Assembly: GCF_029227915.1 (NCBI RefSeq)
Contig: NC_079885.1
Span: 29,267,001-29,331,000, forward strand
Direction: 5' to 3'
DNA: 64,000 nucleotides
DNA from: Hydractinia symbiolongicarpus
Lineage: Eukaryota; Cnidaria; Hydrozoa; Anthoathecata; Hydractiniidae
Made by a program: the position numbers and the translations under genes. The notes below the pieces were generated by a model, which worked only from the letters and a program-made list of their open reading frames with translations, had not been told where the DNA came from and did no database searches. Shown piece after piece: positions 24,741 through 36,387 of the stretch; positions within the stretch are counted from its first letter, which is position 1, and each line of letters begins with the position of its first letter.

Positions 24741-26230
24741 AGTTTTCAAAAATGTTTTCATTTTTAATGAGACGCTGAATAAAAGAAGTTTAATCGCCGG
24801 CAAACGAAAACCTGCGATTTCCCGTAAATCCCGGGCTAAGCCCGTATAGTCAAACGTATACAAAGAAAGTACCCAGGGTGTAAACTCATTTCCCGAACGA
24901 TTTTTTAAATTATTATTTCACCACTAAAGCCCATGAGACTTGTAGTTTTTAAAAATGTTTTCATTTTTGATGAGACCCTGCAAAGGAAGTTTAATCGCCC
25001 TCAAACGAAAACTCTCGACTTCCCGTAAATCCCGGACTCGGCCCGTATAGTCAAAAGTATACATAGAAAGTACCCAGGGAGTAAACTCATTTCCCGAACG
25101 ATTTTTTAAATTATTTTTTCACCACTAAAACGCATTAGACTTGTAGTTTTCAGAAATGTTTTCATTTTTAATGACACGCTTATGGAAAGTTGTTTAATCG
25201 CCGGCAAACGAAAACCCGCGATTTCCCGTAAATCCCGGGCTTGGCCTGTATAGTCGAATGTATACAAAGAAAAAACCCTGTGAGTAAACTCATTTTCAAA
25301 ACGATTTTTTAAATTATCTTTTCACCACTAAAACGCATGAGACTTGTAGTTTAAAAAATGTTTTCATTTTTGATGAGACGCTGAATAATGGAAGTTTAAT
25401 CGCCGGCAAACGAAAACCCGCCATTTCCCGTAAATTCCGGGCGCAGCCCGTATAGTCAAAAGTATACAAAGAAAAAACCCAGGGTGTAAACTCATTTCCA
25501 CTATTCTATTTTTTCACCACTACAACGCATGAGACTTGTAGTTTTTAAAAATGTTTTCATTTTTGATGAGACGCTGAATAAAAGAAGTCTAATCGCCGGC
25601 AAGCGAAAACCCGCCATTTCCCGTAAACCCCTGACTCGGCCCGTATAGTCGAATGTATACAAAGAAAGTACCCAGGATGTAAACTCATTTCCCGAACGAT
25701 TTTTTAAATTATTTTTTCACCACTAAAACGCATAAGACTTGTAGTTTTTAAAAATGTTTTCATTTTTGATGAGACGCTGAATAAAAGAAGTTTAATCGCC
25801 GGCAAACGAAAACCCGCCATTTCCCATAAATCCCGGGCGCAGCCCGTATAGTCAAAAGTATACAAAGAAAGTACCCAGGGTGTAAACTCATTTCCACTAT
25901 TCCATTTTTTCACCACTACAACGCATGAGACTTGTAGTTTTCAAAAATGTGTTCATTTTTGATGAGACGCTGAATAAAAGAAGTTTAATCGCCCTCAAAC
26001 GAAAACCCGCGATTTCCCGTACACCCCGGACTCGGCCCGTTTAGTCAAAAGTATACAAAGAAAGTACCCTGGGAGTAAACTCATTTTCCGAACGATTTTT
26101 TAAATTATTTTTTCACCACTACAACGCATGAGACTTGTGGTTTTTAAAAATGTTTTCATTTTTGATGAGACGCTGAATAAAAGAAGTCTAATCGCCGGCA
26201 AGCGAAAACCCGCCATTTCCCGTAAACCCC
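24741..26230. repeat. Reshuffled monomers, 24.7-26.2 kb
   Basis: Contains the GACCCTGCAAAGG monomer (24974) already seen in the 1825-bp unit, a GCATTAGACTTG monomer like those at 4146 and 9396, a GTTTAAAAAATG monomer near 25350, and two short forms at about 25497 and 25895. This is a mosaic of modules found elsewhere on the left side. There are no genes. Confidence 0.75.
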
Positions 26231-27040
26231 TGACTCGGCCCGTATAGTCAAAAGTATACAAAGAAAGTACCCAGGGAGTAAACTCATTTTCCGAACGATT
26301 TTTTAAATTATTTTATCACCACTACAACGCATGAGACTTGTGGTTTTTAAAAATGTTTTCATTTTTGATGAGACGCTGAATAAAAGAAGTTTAATCGCCG
26401 GCAAACGAAAACCCGCGATTTCCCGTAAATCCCGGGCTTGACCCGTATAGTCGAATGTATACAAAGAAAAAACCCAGGGAGTAAACTCATTTTCCGAACG
26501 ATTTTTTAAATTATTTTTTCACCACTACAACGCATGAGACTTGTAGTTTTCAAAAATGTTTTCATTTTTGATGAGAGGCTGAATAAAAGAGGTTTAATCG
26601 CCGGCAAACGAAAACCGCCATTTCCCGTAAACCCCTGACTCGGCCCGTATAGTCAAAAGTATACAAAGAAAGTACCCAGGGAGTAAACTCATTTTCCGAA
26701 CGATTTTTTAAATTATTTTATCACCACTACAACGCATGAGACTTGTGGTTTTTAAAAATGTTTTCATTTTTGATGAGACGCTGAATAAAAGAAGTTTAAT
26801 CGCCGGCAAACGAAAACCCGCGATTTCCCGTAAATCCCGGGCTTGACCCGTATAGTCGAATGTATACAAAGAAAAAACCCAGGGAGTAAACTCATTTTCC
26901 GAACGATTTTTTAAATTATTTTTTCACCACTACAACGCATGAGACTTGTAGTTTTCAAAAATGTTTTCATTTTTGATGAGAGGCTGAATAAAAGAGGTTT
27001 AATCGCCGGCAAACGAAAACCGCCATTTCCCGTAAACCCC
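26231..27040. repeat. 405-bp dimer HOR, two tandem copies
   Basis: The CCCTGACTCGG mark falls at about 26231 and 26636. Each dimer pairs an ATTTTATCACC/TTGTGGTTTTTAAAAATG monomer with a GAGAGGCTGAATAAAAGAGG monomer that ends in the one-base shortened AAAACCGCC. A further relative lies at 9896-10290. It is followed by the GAGAGGCT monomer repeated alone at 203-bp spacing to about 27250. Confidence 0.85.
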
Positions 27041-27890
27041 GGACTCGGCCCGTATAGTCAAAAGTATACAAAGAAAGTATCCAGGGAGTAAACTCATTTT
27101 CCGAACGATTTTTTAAATTATTTTTTCACCACTACAACGCATGAGACTTGTAGTTTTCAAAAATGTTTTCATTTTTGATGAGAGGCTAAATAAAAGAGGT
27201 TTAATCGCCGGCAAACGAAAACCGCCATTTCCCGTAAACCCCGGACTCGGCCCGTATAGTCAAAAGTATACAAAGAAAGTATCCAGGGAGTAAACTCATT
27301 TTCCGAACGATTTTTTAAATTATTTTTTCACCACTACAACGCATGAGACTTGTAGTTTTTAAAAATGTCTTCATTTTTGATGAGACGCTGAATAAAAGAA
27401 GTTTAATCGCCGGCAAACGAAAACCTGCGATTTCCCGTAAATCCCGGGCTCAGCCCGTATAGTCAAAAGTATACAAAGAAAGTACCCAGGGTGTAAACTC
27501 ATTTCCTGAACGATTTTTTAAATTATTATTTCACCACTAAAGCCCATGAGACTTGTAGTTTTTAAAAATGTTTTCATTTTTGATGAGACGCTGAATAAAG
27601 GAAGTTTAATCGCCCTCAAACGAAAACTCGCGACTTCCCGTAAATCCCGGACTCGGCCCGTATAGGCAAAAGTATACATAGAAACTACCCAGGGAGTAAA
27701 CTCATTTCCCGAACGATTTTTTAAATTATTTTTTCACCACTAAAACGCATGAGACTTGTAGTTTTCAGAAATGTTTTCATTTTTGATGAGACGCTTAATG
27801 AAAGTGGTTTAATCGCCTGCAAACGAAAACCCGCAATTTCCCGTAAATCCCGGGCTTGGCCTGTATTGTCGAATGTATACAAAGAAAGTA
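27041..27890. repeat. Monomer doublet and linker to the 396-bp dimers
   Basis: A GAGAGGCTAAATAAAAGAGG-type monomer with GTATCCAGGGAG is followed by ATGTCTTCATTTTTG and GGACTCGGCCCGTATAGGC variants. These are ordinary monomers with private substitutions, leading into the first CCCTGTGAG of the dimer array at 27891. Confidence 0.7.
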
Positions 27891-29474
27891 CCCTGTGAGT
27901 AAACTCATTTCCAAAACGATTTTTTAAATTATCTTTTCACCAATAAAACGCATGAGACTTGTAGTTTTCAAAAATGTTTTCATTTTTGATGAGACGCTGA
28001 ATAATAGAAGTTTAATCGCCGGCAAACGAAAACCCGCCATTTCCCGTAAATCCCGGGCGCAGCCCGTATAGTCAAAAGTATACAAAGAAATTACCCAGGG
28101 TGTAAACTCATTTCCATTTTTCCATTTTTTCACCACTACAACGCATGAGACTTGTAGTTTTCAAAAATGTTTTCATTTTTGATGAGACGCTGAATAAAAG
28201 AAGTTTAATCGCCCTCAAACGAAAACCCGCGATTTCCCGTAAATCCCGGGCTTGGCCTGTATAGTCGAATGTATACAAAGAAAGTACCCTGTGAGTAAAC
28301 TCATTTCCAAAACGATTTTTTAAATTATCTTTTCACCACTAAAACGCATGAGACTTGTAGTTTTCAAAAATGTTTTCATTTTTGATGAGACGCTGAATAA
28401 TAGAAGTTTAATCGCCGGCAAACGAAAACCCGCCATTTCCCGTAAATCCCGGGCGCAGCCCGTATAGTCAAAAGTATACAAAGAAAGTACCCAGGGTGTA
28501 AACTCATTTCCACTTTTCCATTTTTTCACCACTACAACGCATGAGACTTGTAGTTTTCAAAAATGTTTTCATTTTTGATGAGACGCTGAATAAAAGAAGT
28601 TTAATCGCCCTCAAACGAAAACCCGCGATTTCCCGTAAATCCCGGGCTTGGCCTGTATAGTCGAATGTATACAAAGAGAGTACCCTGTGAGTAAACTCAT
28701 TTCCAAAACGATTTTTTAAATTATCTTTTCACCACTAAAACGCATGAGACTTGTAGTTTTCAAAAATGTTTTCATTTTTGATGAGATGCTGAATAATAGA
28801 AGTTTAATCGCCGGCAAACGAAAACCCGCCATTTCCCGTAAATCCCGGGCGCAGCCCGTATAGTCAAAAGTATACAAAGAAATTACCCAGGGTGTAAACT
28901 CATTTCCACTTTTCCATTTTTTCACCACTACAACGCATGAGACTTGTAGTTTTCAAAAATGTTTTCATTTTTGATGAGACGCTGAATAAAAGAAGTTTAA
29001 TCGCCCTCAAACGAAAACCCGCGATTTCCCGTAAATCCCGGGCTTGGCCTGTATAGTCGAATGTATACAAAGAAAGTACCCTGTGAGTAAACTCATTTCC
29101 AAAACGATTTTTTAAATTATCTTTTCACCACTAAAACGCATGAGACTTGTAGTTTTCAAAAATGTTTTCATTTTTGATGAGACGCTGAATAATAGAAGTT
29201 TAATCGCCGGCAAACGAAAACCCGCCATTTCCCGTAAATCCCGGGCGCAGCCCGTATAGTCAAAAGTATACAAAGAAAGTACCCAGGGTGTAAACTCATT
29301 TCCACTTTTCCATTTTATCACCACTACAACGCATGAGACTTGTAGTTTTCAAAAATGTTTTCATTTTTGATGAGACGCTGAATAAAAGAAGTTTAATCGC
29401 CCTCAAACGAAAACCCGCGATTTCCCGTAAATCCCGGGCTTGGCCTGTATAGTCGAATGTATACAAAGAGAGTA
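27891..29474. repeat. 396-bp dimer HOR, four copies (792-bp super-period)
   Basis: CCCTGTGAGTAAAC recurs at 27891, 28287, 28683, 29079 and 29475, exactly 396 bp apart. Each unit is one 203-bp monomer with ATCTTTTCACCA and one 193-bp short form with CCACTTTTCC or a close variant. The units alternate: AAAGAAATTACCC at about 28087 and 28879, AAAGAAAGTACCC at about 28483 and 29275. The true period is therefore 792 bp (four monomers), repeated twice. A fifth, partial unit starts at 29475 and changes to the ATTACCTTTTC variant seen at 10570. Confidence 0.92.
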
Positions 29475-31065
29475 CCCTGTGAGTAAACTCATTTCCAAAA
29501 CGATTTTTTAAATTACCTTTTCACCACTAAAACCCATGAGACTTTTAGTTTTCAAAAATGTTTTCATTTTTGATGAGACGCTGAATAAAAAAAGTTTAAT
29601 CGCCGGCAAACGAAAACCCGCCATCTCCCGTAAACCCCGGACTCGGCCCGTATAGTCAAAAGTATACAAAGAAAGTACCCAGGGTGTAAACTCATTTCCC
29701 GAACGATTTTTTAAATTATTTTTTCACCACTACAACGTATGAGACTTGTAGTTTTCAAAAATGTTTTCATTTTTGCTGAGACGCTGAATAAAAGTGGTTT
29801 AATCGCCGGCAAACGAAAACCCGCGATTTCCCGTAAATCCCGGGCTTGGCCTGTATTGTCAAAAGTATACAAAGAAAGTACCCAGGGTGTAAACTCATTT
29901 CCACTATTCCATTTTTTCACCACTACAACGCATGAGACTTTTAGTTTTCAAAAATGTTTTCATTTTTGATGAGACGCTGAATAAAAGAAGTTTAATCGCC
30001 TGCAAACGAAAACCCGCCATTTCCCGTAAACCCCGGACTCGGCCCGTGTAGTCAAAAGTATTCAAAGAAAGTACCCAGGGAGTAAACTCATTTTCCGAAC
30101 GAATTTTTATATTATTTTTTGACCACTAAAACGCATGAGACTTGTAGTTTTCAAAAATGTTTTCATTTTTGATGAGACGCTGAATAAAAGAAGTTTAATC
30201 GCCTGCAAAGGAAACCCGCCATTTCCCGTAAACCCCGGACTCGGTCCCTGTAGTCAAAAGTATTCAAAGAAAGTACCCAGGGAGTAAACTCATTTTCCGA
30301 ACGAATTTTTATATTATTTTTTGACCACTAAAACGCATGAGACTTGTAGTTTTCAAAAATGTTTTCATATTTGATGGGACGCTGAATAAAAGAAGTTTAA
30401 TCGCCGGCAAATGAAAACCCGCCATTTCCCGTAAACCCCGGACTCGGCCCGTATAGTCAAAAGTATACAAAGCGAGTACCCAGGGTGTAAACTCATTTCC
30501 ACTATTCCATTTTTTCACCACTACAACGCATGAGACTTGTAGTTTTCAAAAATGTTTTCATTTTTGATGAGACGCTGAATAAAAGAAGTTTAATCGCCGG
30601 CAAACGAAAACCCGCGATTTCCCGTAAATCCCGGGCTTGGCCCGTATAGTCAAAAGTATACAAAGAAAGTACCCAGGGAGTAAACTCATTTCCCGAACGA
30701 TTTTTTAAATTATTTTTTCACCACTAAAACGCATGAGACTTGTAGTTTTCAAAAATGTTTTCATTTTTGATGAGACGCTGAATGAAAGAAGTTTAATCGC
30801 CGGCAAAAGAAAACCTGCGATTTCCCGTAAGTCCCGGACTCGGCCCGTATAGTCAAAAGTATACAAAGAAAGTACCCAGGGAGTAAACTCATTTCCCAAA
30901 CGATTTTTTAAATTATTATTTCACCACTAAAGCCCATGAGACTTGCAGTTTTTCAAAATGTTTTCATTTTTGATAAGACGCTGAATAAAAGAAGTTTAAT
31001 CGCCGGCAAACGAAAACCCGCGATTTCCCGTAAATCCCGGACTCGGCCCGTATAGTCAAAAGTAT
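29475..31065. repeat. Left-domain tail with last short forms
   Basis: This stretch resembles 10541-11000 at its start, then holds two near-identical GTGTAG/CCTGTAG monomers with AGTATTCAAAG at about 30047 and 30250. The last 193-bp short forms I can find are near 29900 and 30496. Confidence 0.75.
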
Positions 31066-32281
31066 ACAAGGAAAGAAACCAGTAAGTAAACTCATTTCCC
31101 GAACGAATTTTTAAATTATTTTTTCACCACTAAAACGCATGAGACTTGTAGTTTTCAAAAATGATTTCATTTTTGATGAGACGCTTAATGAAAGTGGTTT
31201 AATCGCCGGCAAACGAAAACCCGCGATTTCCCGTAAATCCCGGTCTTAGCCGCATAGTCGAATGTATACAAAGAAATTACCCTGTGAGTAAACTCATTTC
31301 CAAAACGATTTTTTAAATTATCTTTTCACCACTAAAACGCTTGAGACTTGCAGTTTTCAAAAATGTTTTCATTTTTGATGAGACGCTGAATAAAAGAAGT
31401 TTAATCGCCGGCAAACGAAAACCTGCCATTTCCCGTAATCCCCGGACTCGGCCCGCATAGTGAAAAGTATACAAAGAAAGTACCCAGGAAGTAAACTCAT
31501 TTCCCGAACGATTTTTTAAATTATTTTTTCACCACTAAAACGCATGAGACTTAAAGTTTTCAAAAATGTTTTCATTTTTGATGGGACGCTGAATACAAGA
31601 AGTTTAATCGCCGGCAAACGAAAACCTGCGATTTCCCGTAAATCCCGGACTCGGCCCGTATAGTCAAAAGTATACAAAGAAAGTACCCGGGGTGTAAACA
31701 CATTTCCCGAACGATTTTTTAAATTATTATTTCACCACTAAAGCCCATGAGACTTATAGTTTTTAAAAATGTTTTCATTTTTGATGAGACGCTGAATAAA
31801 AGAAGTTTAATCGCCGGTAAACGAAAACCCGCCATTTCCCGTAAACCCCGGACTCGGCCCGTATAGTCAAAAGTATACAAAGAAAGTACCCAGGGAGTAA
31901 ACTCATTTCCCGAACGATTTTTTAAATTTTTTTTCACCACTAAAACGCATGAGACTTGTAGTTTTCAAAAATGTTTTCATTCTTGATGAGACGCTAAATG
32001 AAAGAGGTTTAATCGCCGGCAAGCGAAAACCCGCGATTTCCCGTAAATCCCGGGCTTGGCCCGTATAGTCGAATGTATACAAAGAAAGTACCCTGTGAGT
32101 AAACTCATTTCCAGAACAATTTTTTAAATTATTTTTTCACCACTAAAACGCATAAGACTTGTAGTTTTTAAAAAATTTTTCATTTTTGATGAGACGCTGA
32201 ATAAAAGAAGTTTAATCGCCAGCAAACGAAAACCCGCGATTTCCCGTAAATCCCGGACTCGGCCCGTATAGTCAAAAGTAT

Positions 32282-32750
32282 ACAAGGAAAGTAACCAGTA
32301 AGTAAACTCATTTCCCGAACGAATTTTTAAATTATTTTTTCACCACTAAAACGCATGAGACTTGTAGTTTTCAAAAATGATTTCATTTTTGATAAGACGC
32401 TTAATGAAAGTGGTTTAATCGCCGGCAAACGAAAACCCGCGATTTCCCGTAAATCCCGGTCTTGGCCGCATAGTCGAATGTATACAAAGAAATTAGCCTG
32501 TGAGTAAACTCATTTCCAAAACGATTTTTTAAATTATCTTTTCACCACTAAAACGCTTGAGACTTGCAGTTTTCAAAAATGTTTTCATTTTTGATGAGAC
32601 GCTGAATAAAAGAAGTTTAATCGCCGGCAAACGAAAACCCGCCATTTCCCGTAAACCCCGGACTCGGCCCGCATAGTCAAAATTATACAAAGAAAGTACC
32701 CACGGAGTAAACTCATTTCCCGAACGATTTTTTAAATTATTTTTTCACCA
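32282..32750. repeat. Recurring right-domain cassette (example)
   Basis: Three variants occur in fixed order over two to three monomers: ACAAGGAAAGTAACCAGTAAG, then AAAATGATTTCATTTTTG, then GGTCTTGGCCGCATAGTCG with AAATTACCCTGTGAG, then CGCTTGAGACTTGCAG. Complete or nearly complete sets start near 31066, 32282, 34512, 37970, 40396, 44856, 49116, 54187, 55811 and 61832. Partial sets occur near 36350, 58853 and 63250. GGCCGC has lost one C relative to GGCCCG. The cassette is absent left of 31 kb. Confidence 0.8.
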
Positions 32751-33076
32751 CTAAAACGCATGAGACTTGAAGTTTTCAAAAATGTTTTCATTTTTGATGG
32801 GACGCTGAATAAAAGAAGTTTAATCGCCGGCAAACGAAAACCTGCGATTTCCCGTAAATCCCGGACTCGGCCCGTATAGTCAAAAGCATACAAAGAAAGT
32901 ACCCAGGGTGTAAACTCATTTCCCGAACGAATTTTTAAATTATTATTTCACCACTAAAGCCCATGAGACTTGTAGTTTTTAAAAATGTTTTCATTTTTAA
33001 TGAGACGCTGAATAAAAGAAGTTTAAACGCAGGCAAACGAAAACCCGCGACTTCCCGTAAATCCCGGACTCGGTCC

Positions 33077-33297
33077 GTATAGTCAAAACTATACAAAGAA
33101 AGTACCCAGGGAGTAAACTCATTTCTCGAACGATTTTTTAAAATATTTTTTCACCACTAAAACGCATGAGACTTGTAGTTTTTAAAAATGTTTTCATTTT
33201 TGATGAGACGCTGAATAAAAGAAGTTTAATCGCCGGCAAACGAAAACCTGCGATTTCCCGTAAATCCCGGACTCGGTCCGTATAGTCAAAACTATAC
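33077..33297. other. Two monomers with extended 7-bp dyad
   Basis: At 33077-33094 and 33280-33297 the dyad reads GTATAGT-CAAA-ACTATAC, a perfect 7-bp stem with a 4-nt loop. The consensus has only 5 paired bases around 8. One G-to-C change (AAAAG to AAAAC) extends the palindrome. The two copies are exactly one monomer apart, so this is one mutation copied once. Confidence 0.8.
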
Positions 33298-34773
33298 AAA
33301 GAAAGTACCCAGGGAGTAAACTCATTTCCCGAACGATTTTTTAAAATATTTTTTCACCACTAAAACGCATGAGACTTGTAGTTTTTAAAAATGTTTTCAT
33401 TTTTGATGAGACGCTGAATAAAAGAAGTTTAATCGCCGGCAAACGAAAACTTGCGATTTCCCGTAAATCCCGGACTCGGCCCGTATAGTCAAAAGTATAC
33501 AAAGAAAGTGCCCAGGGAGTAAACTCATTTTCCGAACGATTTTTTAAATTATTTTTTCACCACTACAACGCATGAGACTTGTAGTTTTTAAAAATGTTTT
33601 CATTTTTGATGAGACGCTGAATAAAAGAAGTTTAATCGCCGGCAAACGAAAACCCGCCATTTCCCGTAAACCCCGGACTCGGCCCGTATAGTCAAAAGTA
33701 TACAAAGAAAGTACCCAGGGAGTAAACTCATTTCCCGAACGATTTTTTAAATTATTTTTTCACCACTACAACGCATGAGACTTGTAGTTTTCAAAAATGT
33801 TTTCATTTTTGAAGAGACGCTGAATAAAAGAAGTTTAATCGCCCTAAAACGAAAATCCGCGATTTCCGTAAATCCCGGACTCGGCCCGTATAGTCCAAAG
33901 TATACAAAGAAAGTACCGAGGGAGTAAACTCATTTCCCGAACGATTTTTTAAATTATTTTTTCACCACTAAAACGCATGAGACTTGTAGTTTTCAAAAAT
34001 GTTTTCATTTTTGATGAGACGCTTAATGAAAGAGGTTTAATCGCCGGCAAACGAAATCCCGCGATTTCCCGTAAATCCCGGGCTTGGCCCGTATAGTCGA
34101 ATGTATAAAAAGAAAGTACCCAGGGAGTAAACTCATTTTCCGAACGATTTTTTAAATTATTTTTTCACCACTAAAACGCATAAGACTTGTAGTTTTCAAA
34201 AATGTTTTCATTTTTGATGAGACGCTTAATGAAAGAAGTTTAATCGCCGGCAAACGAAAACCCGCGATTTCCCGTAAATCCGGGGCTTGGCCCGTATAGT
34301 CGAATGTATACAAAGAAAGTACCCTGTGAGTAAACTCATTTCCCGAACGATTTTTTAAATTATTTTTTCACCACTAAAACGCATGAGACTTGTAGTTTTC
34401 AGAAATGTTTTCATTCTTGATGAGACGCTTAATGAAAGTGGTTTAATCGCCGGCAAACGAAAACCCGCGATTTGCCGTAAATCCCGGACTCGGCCCGTAT
34501 AGTCAAAAGTATACAAGGAAAGTAACCAGTAAGTAAACTCATTTCCCGTACGAATTTTTAAATTATTTTTTCACCACTAAAACGCATGAGACTTGTAGTT
34601 TTCAAAAATGATTTCATTTTTGATGAGACGCTTAATTAAAGTGGTTTAATCGCCGGCAAACGAAAACCCGCGATTTCCCGTAAATCCCGGTCTTGGCCGC
34701 ATAGTCGAATGTATACAAAGAAATTACCCTGTGAGTAAACTCATTTCCAAAACGATTTTTTAAATTATCTTTT

Positions 34774-35179
34774 CACCACTAAAACGCTTGAGACTTGCAG
34801 TTTTCAAAAATGTTTTCATTTTTGATGAGACGCTGAATAAAAGAAGTTTAATCGCCGGCAAACGAAAACCCGCCATTTCCCGTAATCCCCGGACTCGGCC
34901 CGCATAGTCAAAAGCATACAAAGAAAGTACCCAGGGAGTAAACTCATTTCCCGAACGATTTTTTAAATTATTTTTTCACCACTAAAACGCTTGAGACTTG
35001 CAGTTTTCAAAAATGTTTTCATTTTTGATGAGACGCTGAATAAAAGAAGTTTAATCGCCGGCAAACGAAAACCCGCCATTTCCCGTAATCCCCGGACTCG
35101 GCCCGCATAGTCAAAAGCATACAAAGAAAGTACCCAGGGAGTAAACTCATTTCCCGAACGATTTTTTAAATTATTTTTT
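34774..35179. repeat. Single-monomer tandem duplication (2 x 203 bp)
   Basis: Units 34774-34976 and 34977-35179 share ACGCTTGAGACTTGCAG, CGTAATCCCCGG and CAAAAGCATAC. I see no difference between them. It is the smallest clear duplication step in the window. Confidence 0.85.
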
Positions 35180-36387
35180 CACCACTAAAACGCATGAGAC
35201 TTAAAGTTTTCAAAAATGTTTTCATTTTTGATGGGACGCTGAATAAAAGAAGTTTAATCGCCGGCAAACGAAAACCTGCGATTTCCCGTAAATCCCGGAC
35301 TCGGCCCGTATAGTCAAAAGCATACAAAGAGAGTACCCAGGGTGTAAACTCATTTCCCGAACGATTTTTTAAATTATTATTTCACCACTAAAGCCCATGA
35401 GACTTGTAGTTTTTAAAAATGTTTTCATTTTCGATGAGACGCTGAATAAAAGAAGTTTAAACGCCGGCAAACGAAAACCCGCGACTTCCCGTAAATCCCG
35501 GACTCGGCCCGTATAGTCAAAAGTATACAAAGAAAGTACCCAGTGAGTAAACTCATTTCCCGAACGATTTTTTAAAATATTCTTTCACCACTAAAACGCA
35601 TGAGACTTGTAGTTTTCAAAAATGTTTTCATTTTTGATGAGACGCTGAATAAAAGAAGTTTAATCGCCGGCAAACGAAAACCTGCGATTTCCCGTAAATC
35701 CCAGACTCGGCCCGTATAGTCAAAAGTATACAAAGAAAGTACCCGGGGTGTAAACTCATTTCCCGAACGATTTTTTAAATTATTATTTCCCCACTAAAGC
35801 CCATGAGACTTATAGTTTTTAAAAATGTTTTCATTTTTGATGAGACGCTGAATAAAAGAAGTTTAATCGCCGGTAAACGACAACCCGCCATTTCCCGTAA
35901 ACCCCGGACTCGGCCCGTATAGTCAAAAGTATACAAAGAAAGTATCCAGGGAGTAAACTCATTTCCCGAACGATTTTTTAAATTATTTTTTCACCACTAC
36001 AACGCATGAGACTTGTAGTTTCCAAAAATGTTTTCATTTTTGATGAGACGCTGAATAAAAGAAGTTTAATCGCCGGCAAACGAAAACCCGCCATTTCCCG
36101 TAAGCCCAGGACTCGGCCCGCATAGTCAAAATTATACAAAGAAAGTACCCAGGGAGTAAACTCATTTCCCGAACGATTTTTTAAATTATTTTTTCACCAC
36201 TAAAACGCATGAGACTTGTAGTTTTCAGAAATGTTTTCATTCTTGATGAGACGCTTAATGAAAGTGGTTTAATCGCCGGCAAACGAAAACCCGCGATTTG
36301 CCGTAAATCCCGGACTCGGCCCGTATAGTCAAAAGTATACAAGGAAAGTAACCAGTAAGTAAACTCATTTCCCGTACGAATTTTTAA

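Larger units (their letters stand above)
31066..36387. repeat. Start of right domain; ACAAGGAAAG cassette appears
   Basis: The first ACAAGGAAAG monomer is at 31066 and repeats at 32282 (offset 1216, six monomers), so 31.0-31.66 kb resembles 32.2-32.88 kb. GCATAC alleles of the dyad start near 32886. Two adjacent monomers at 33.0-33.3 kb carry AAAACTATAC. The region is ordinary array sequence with modest duplication and no genes. Confidence 0.78.
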
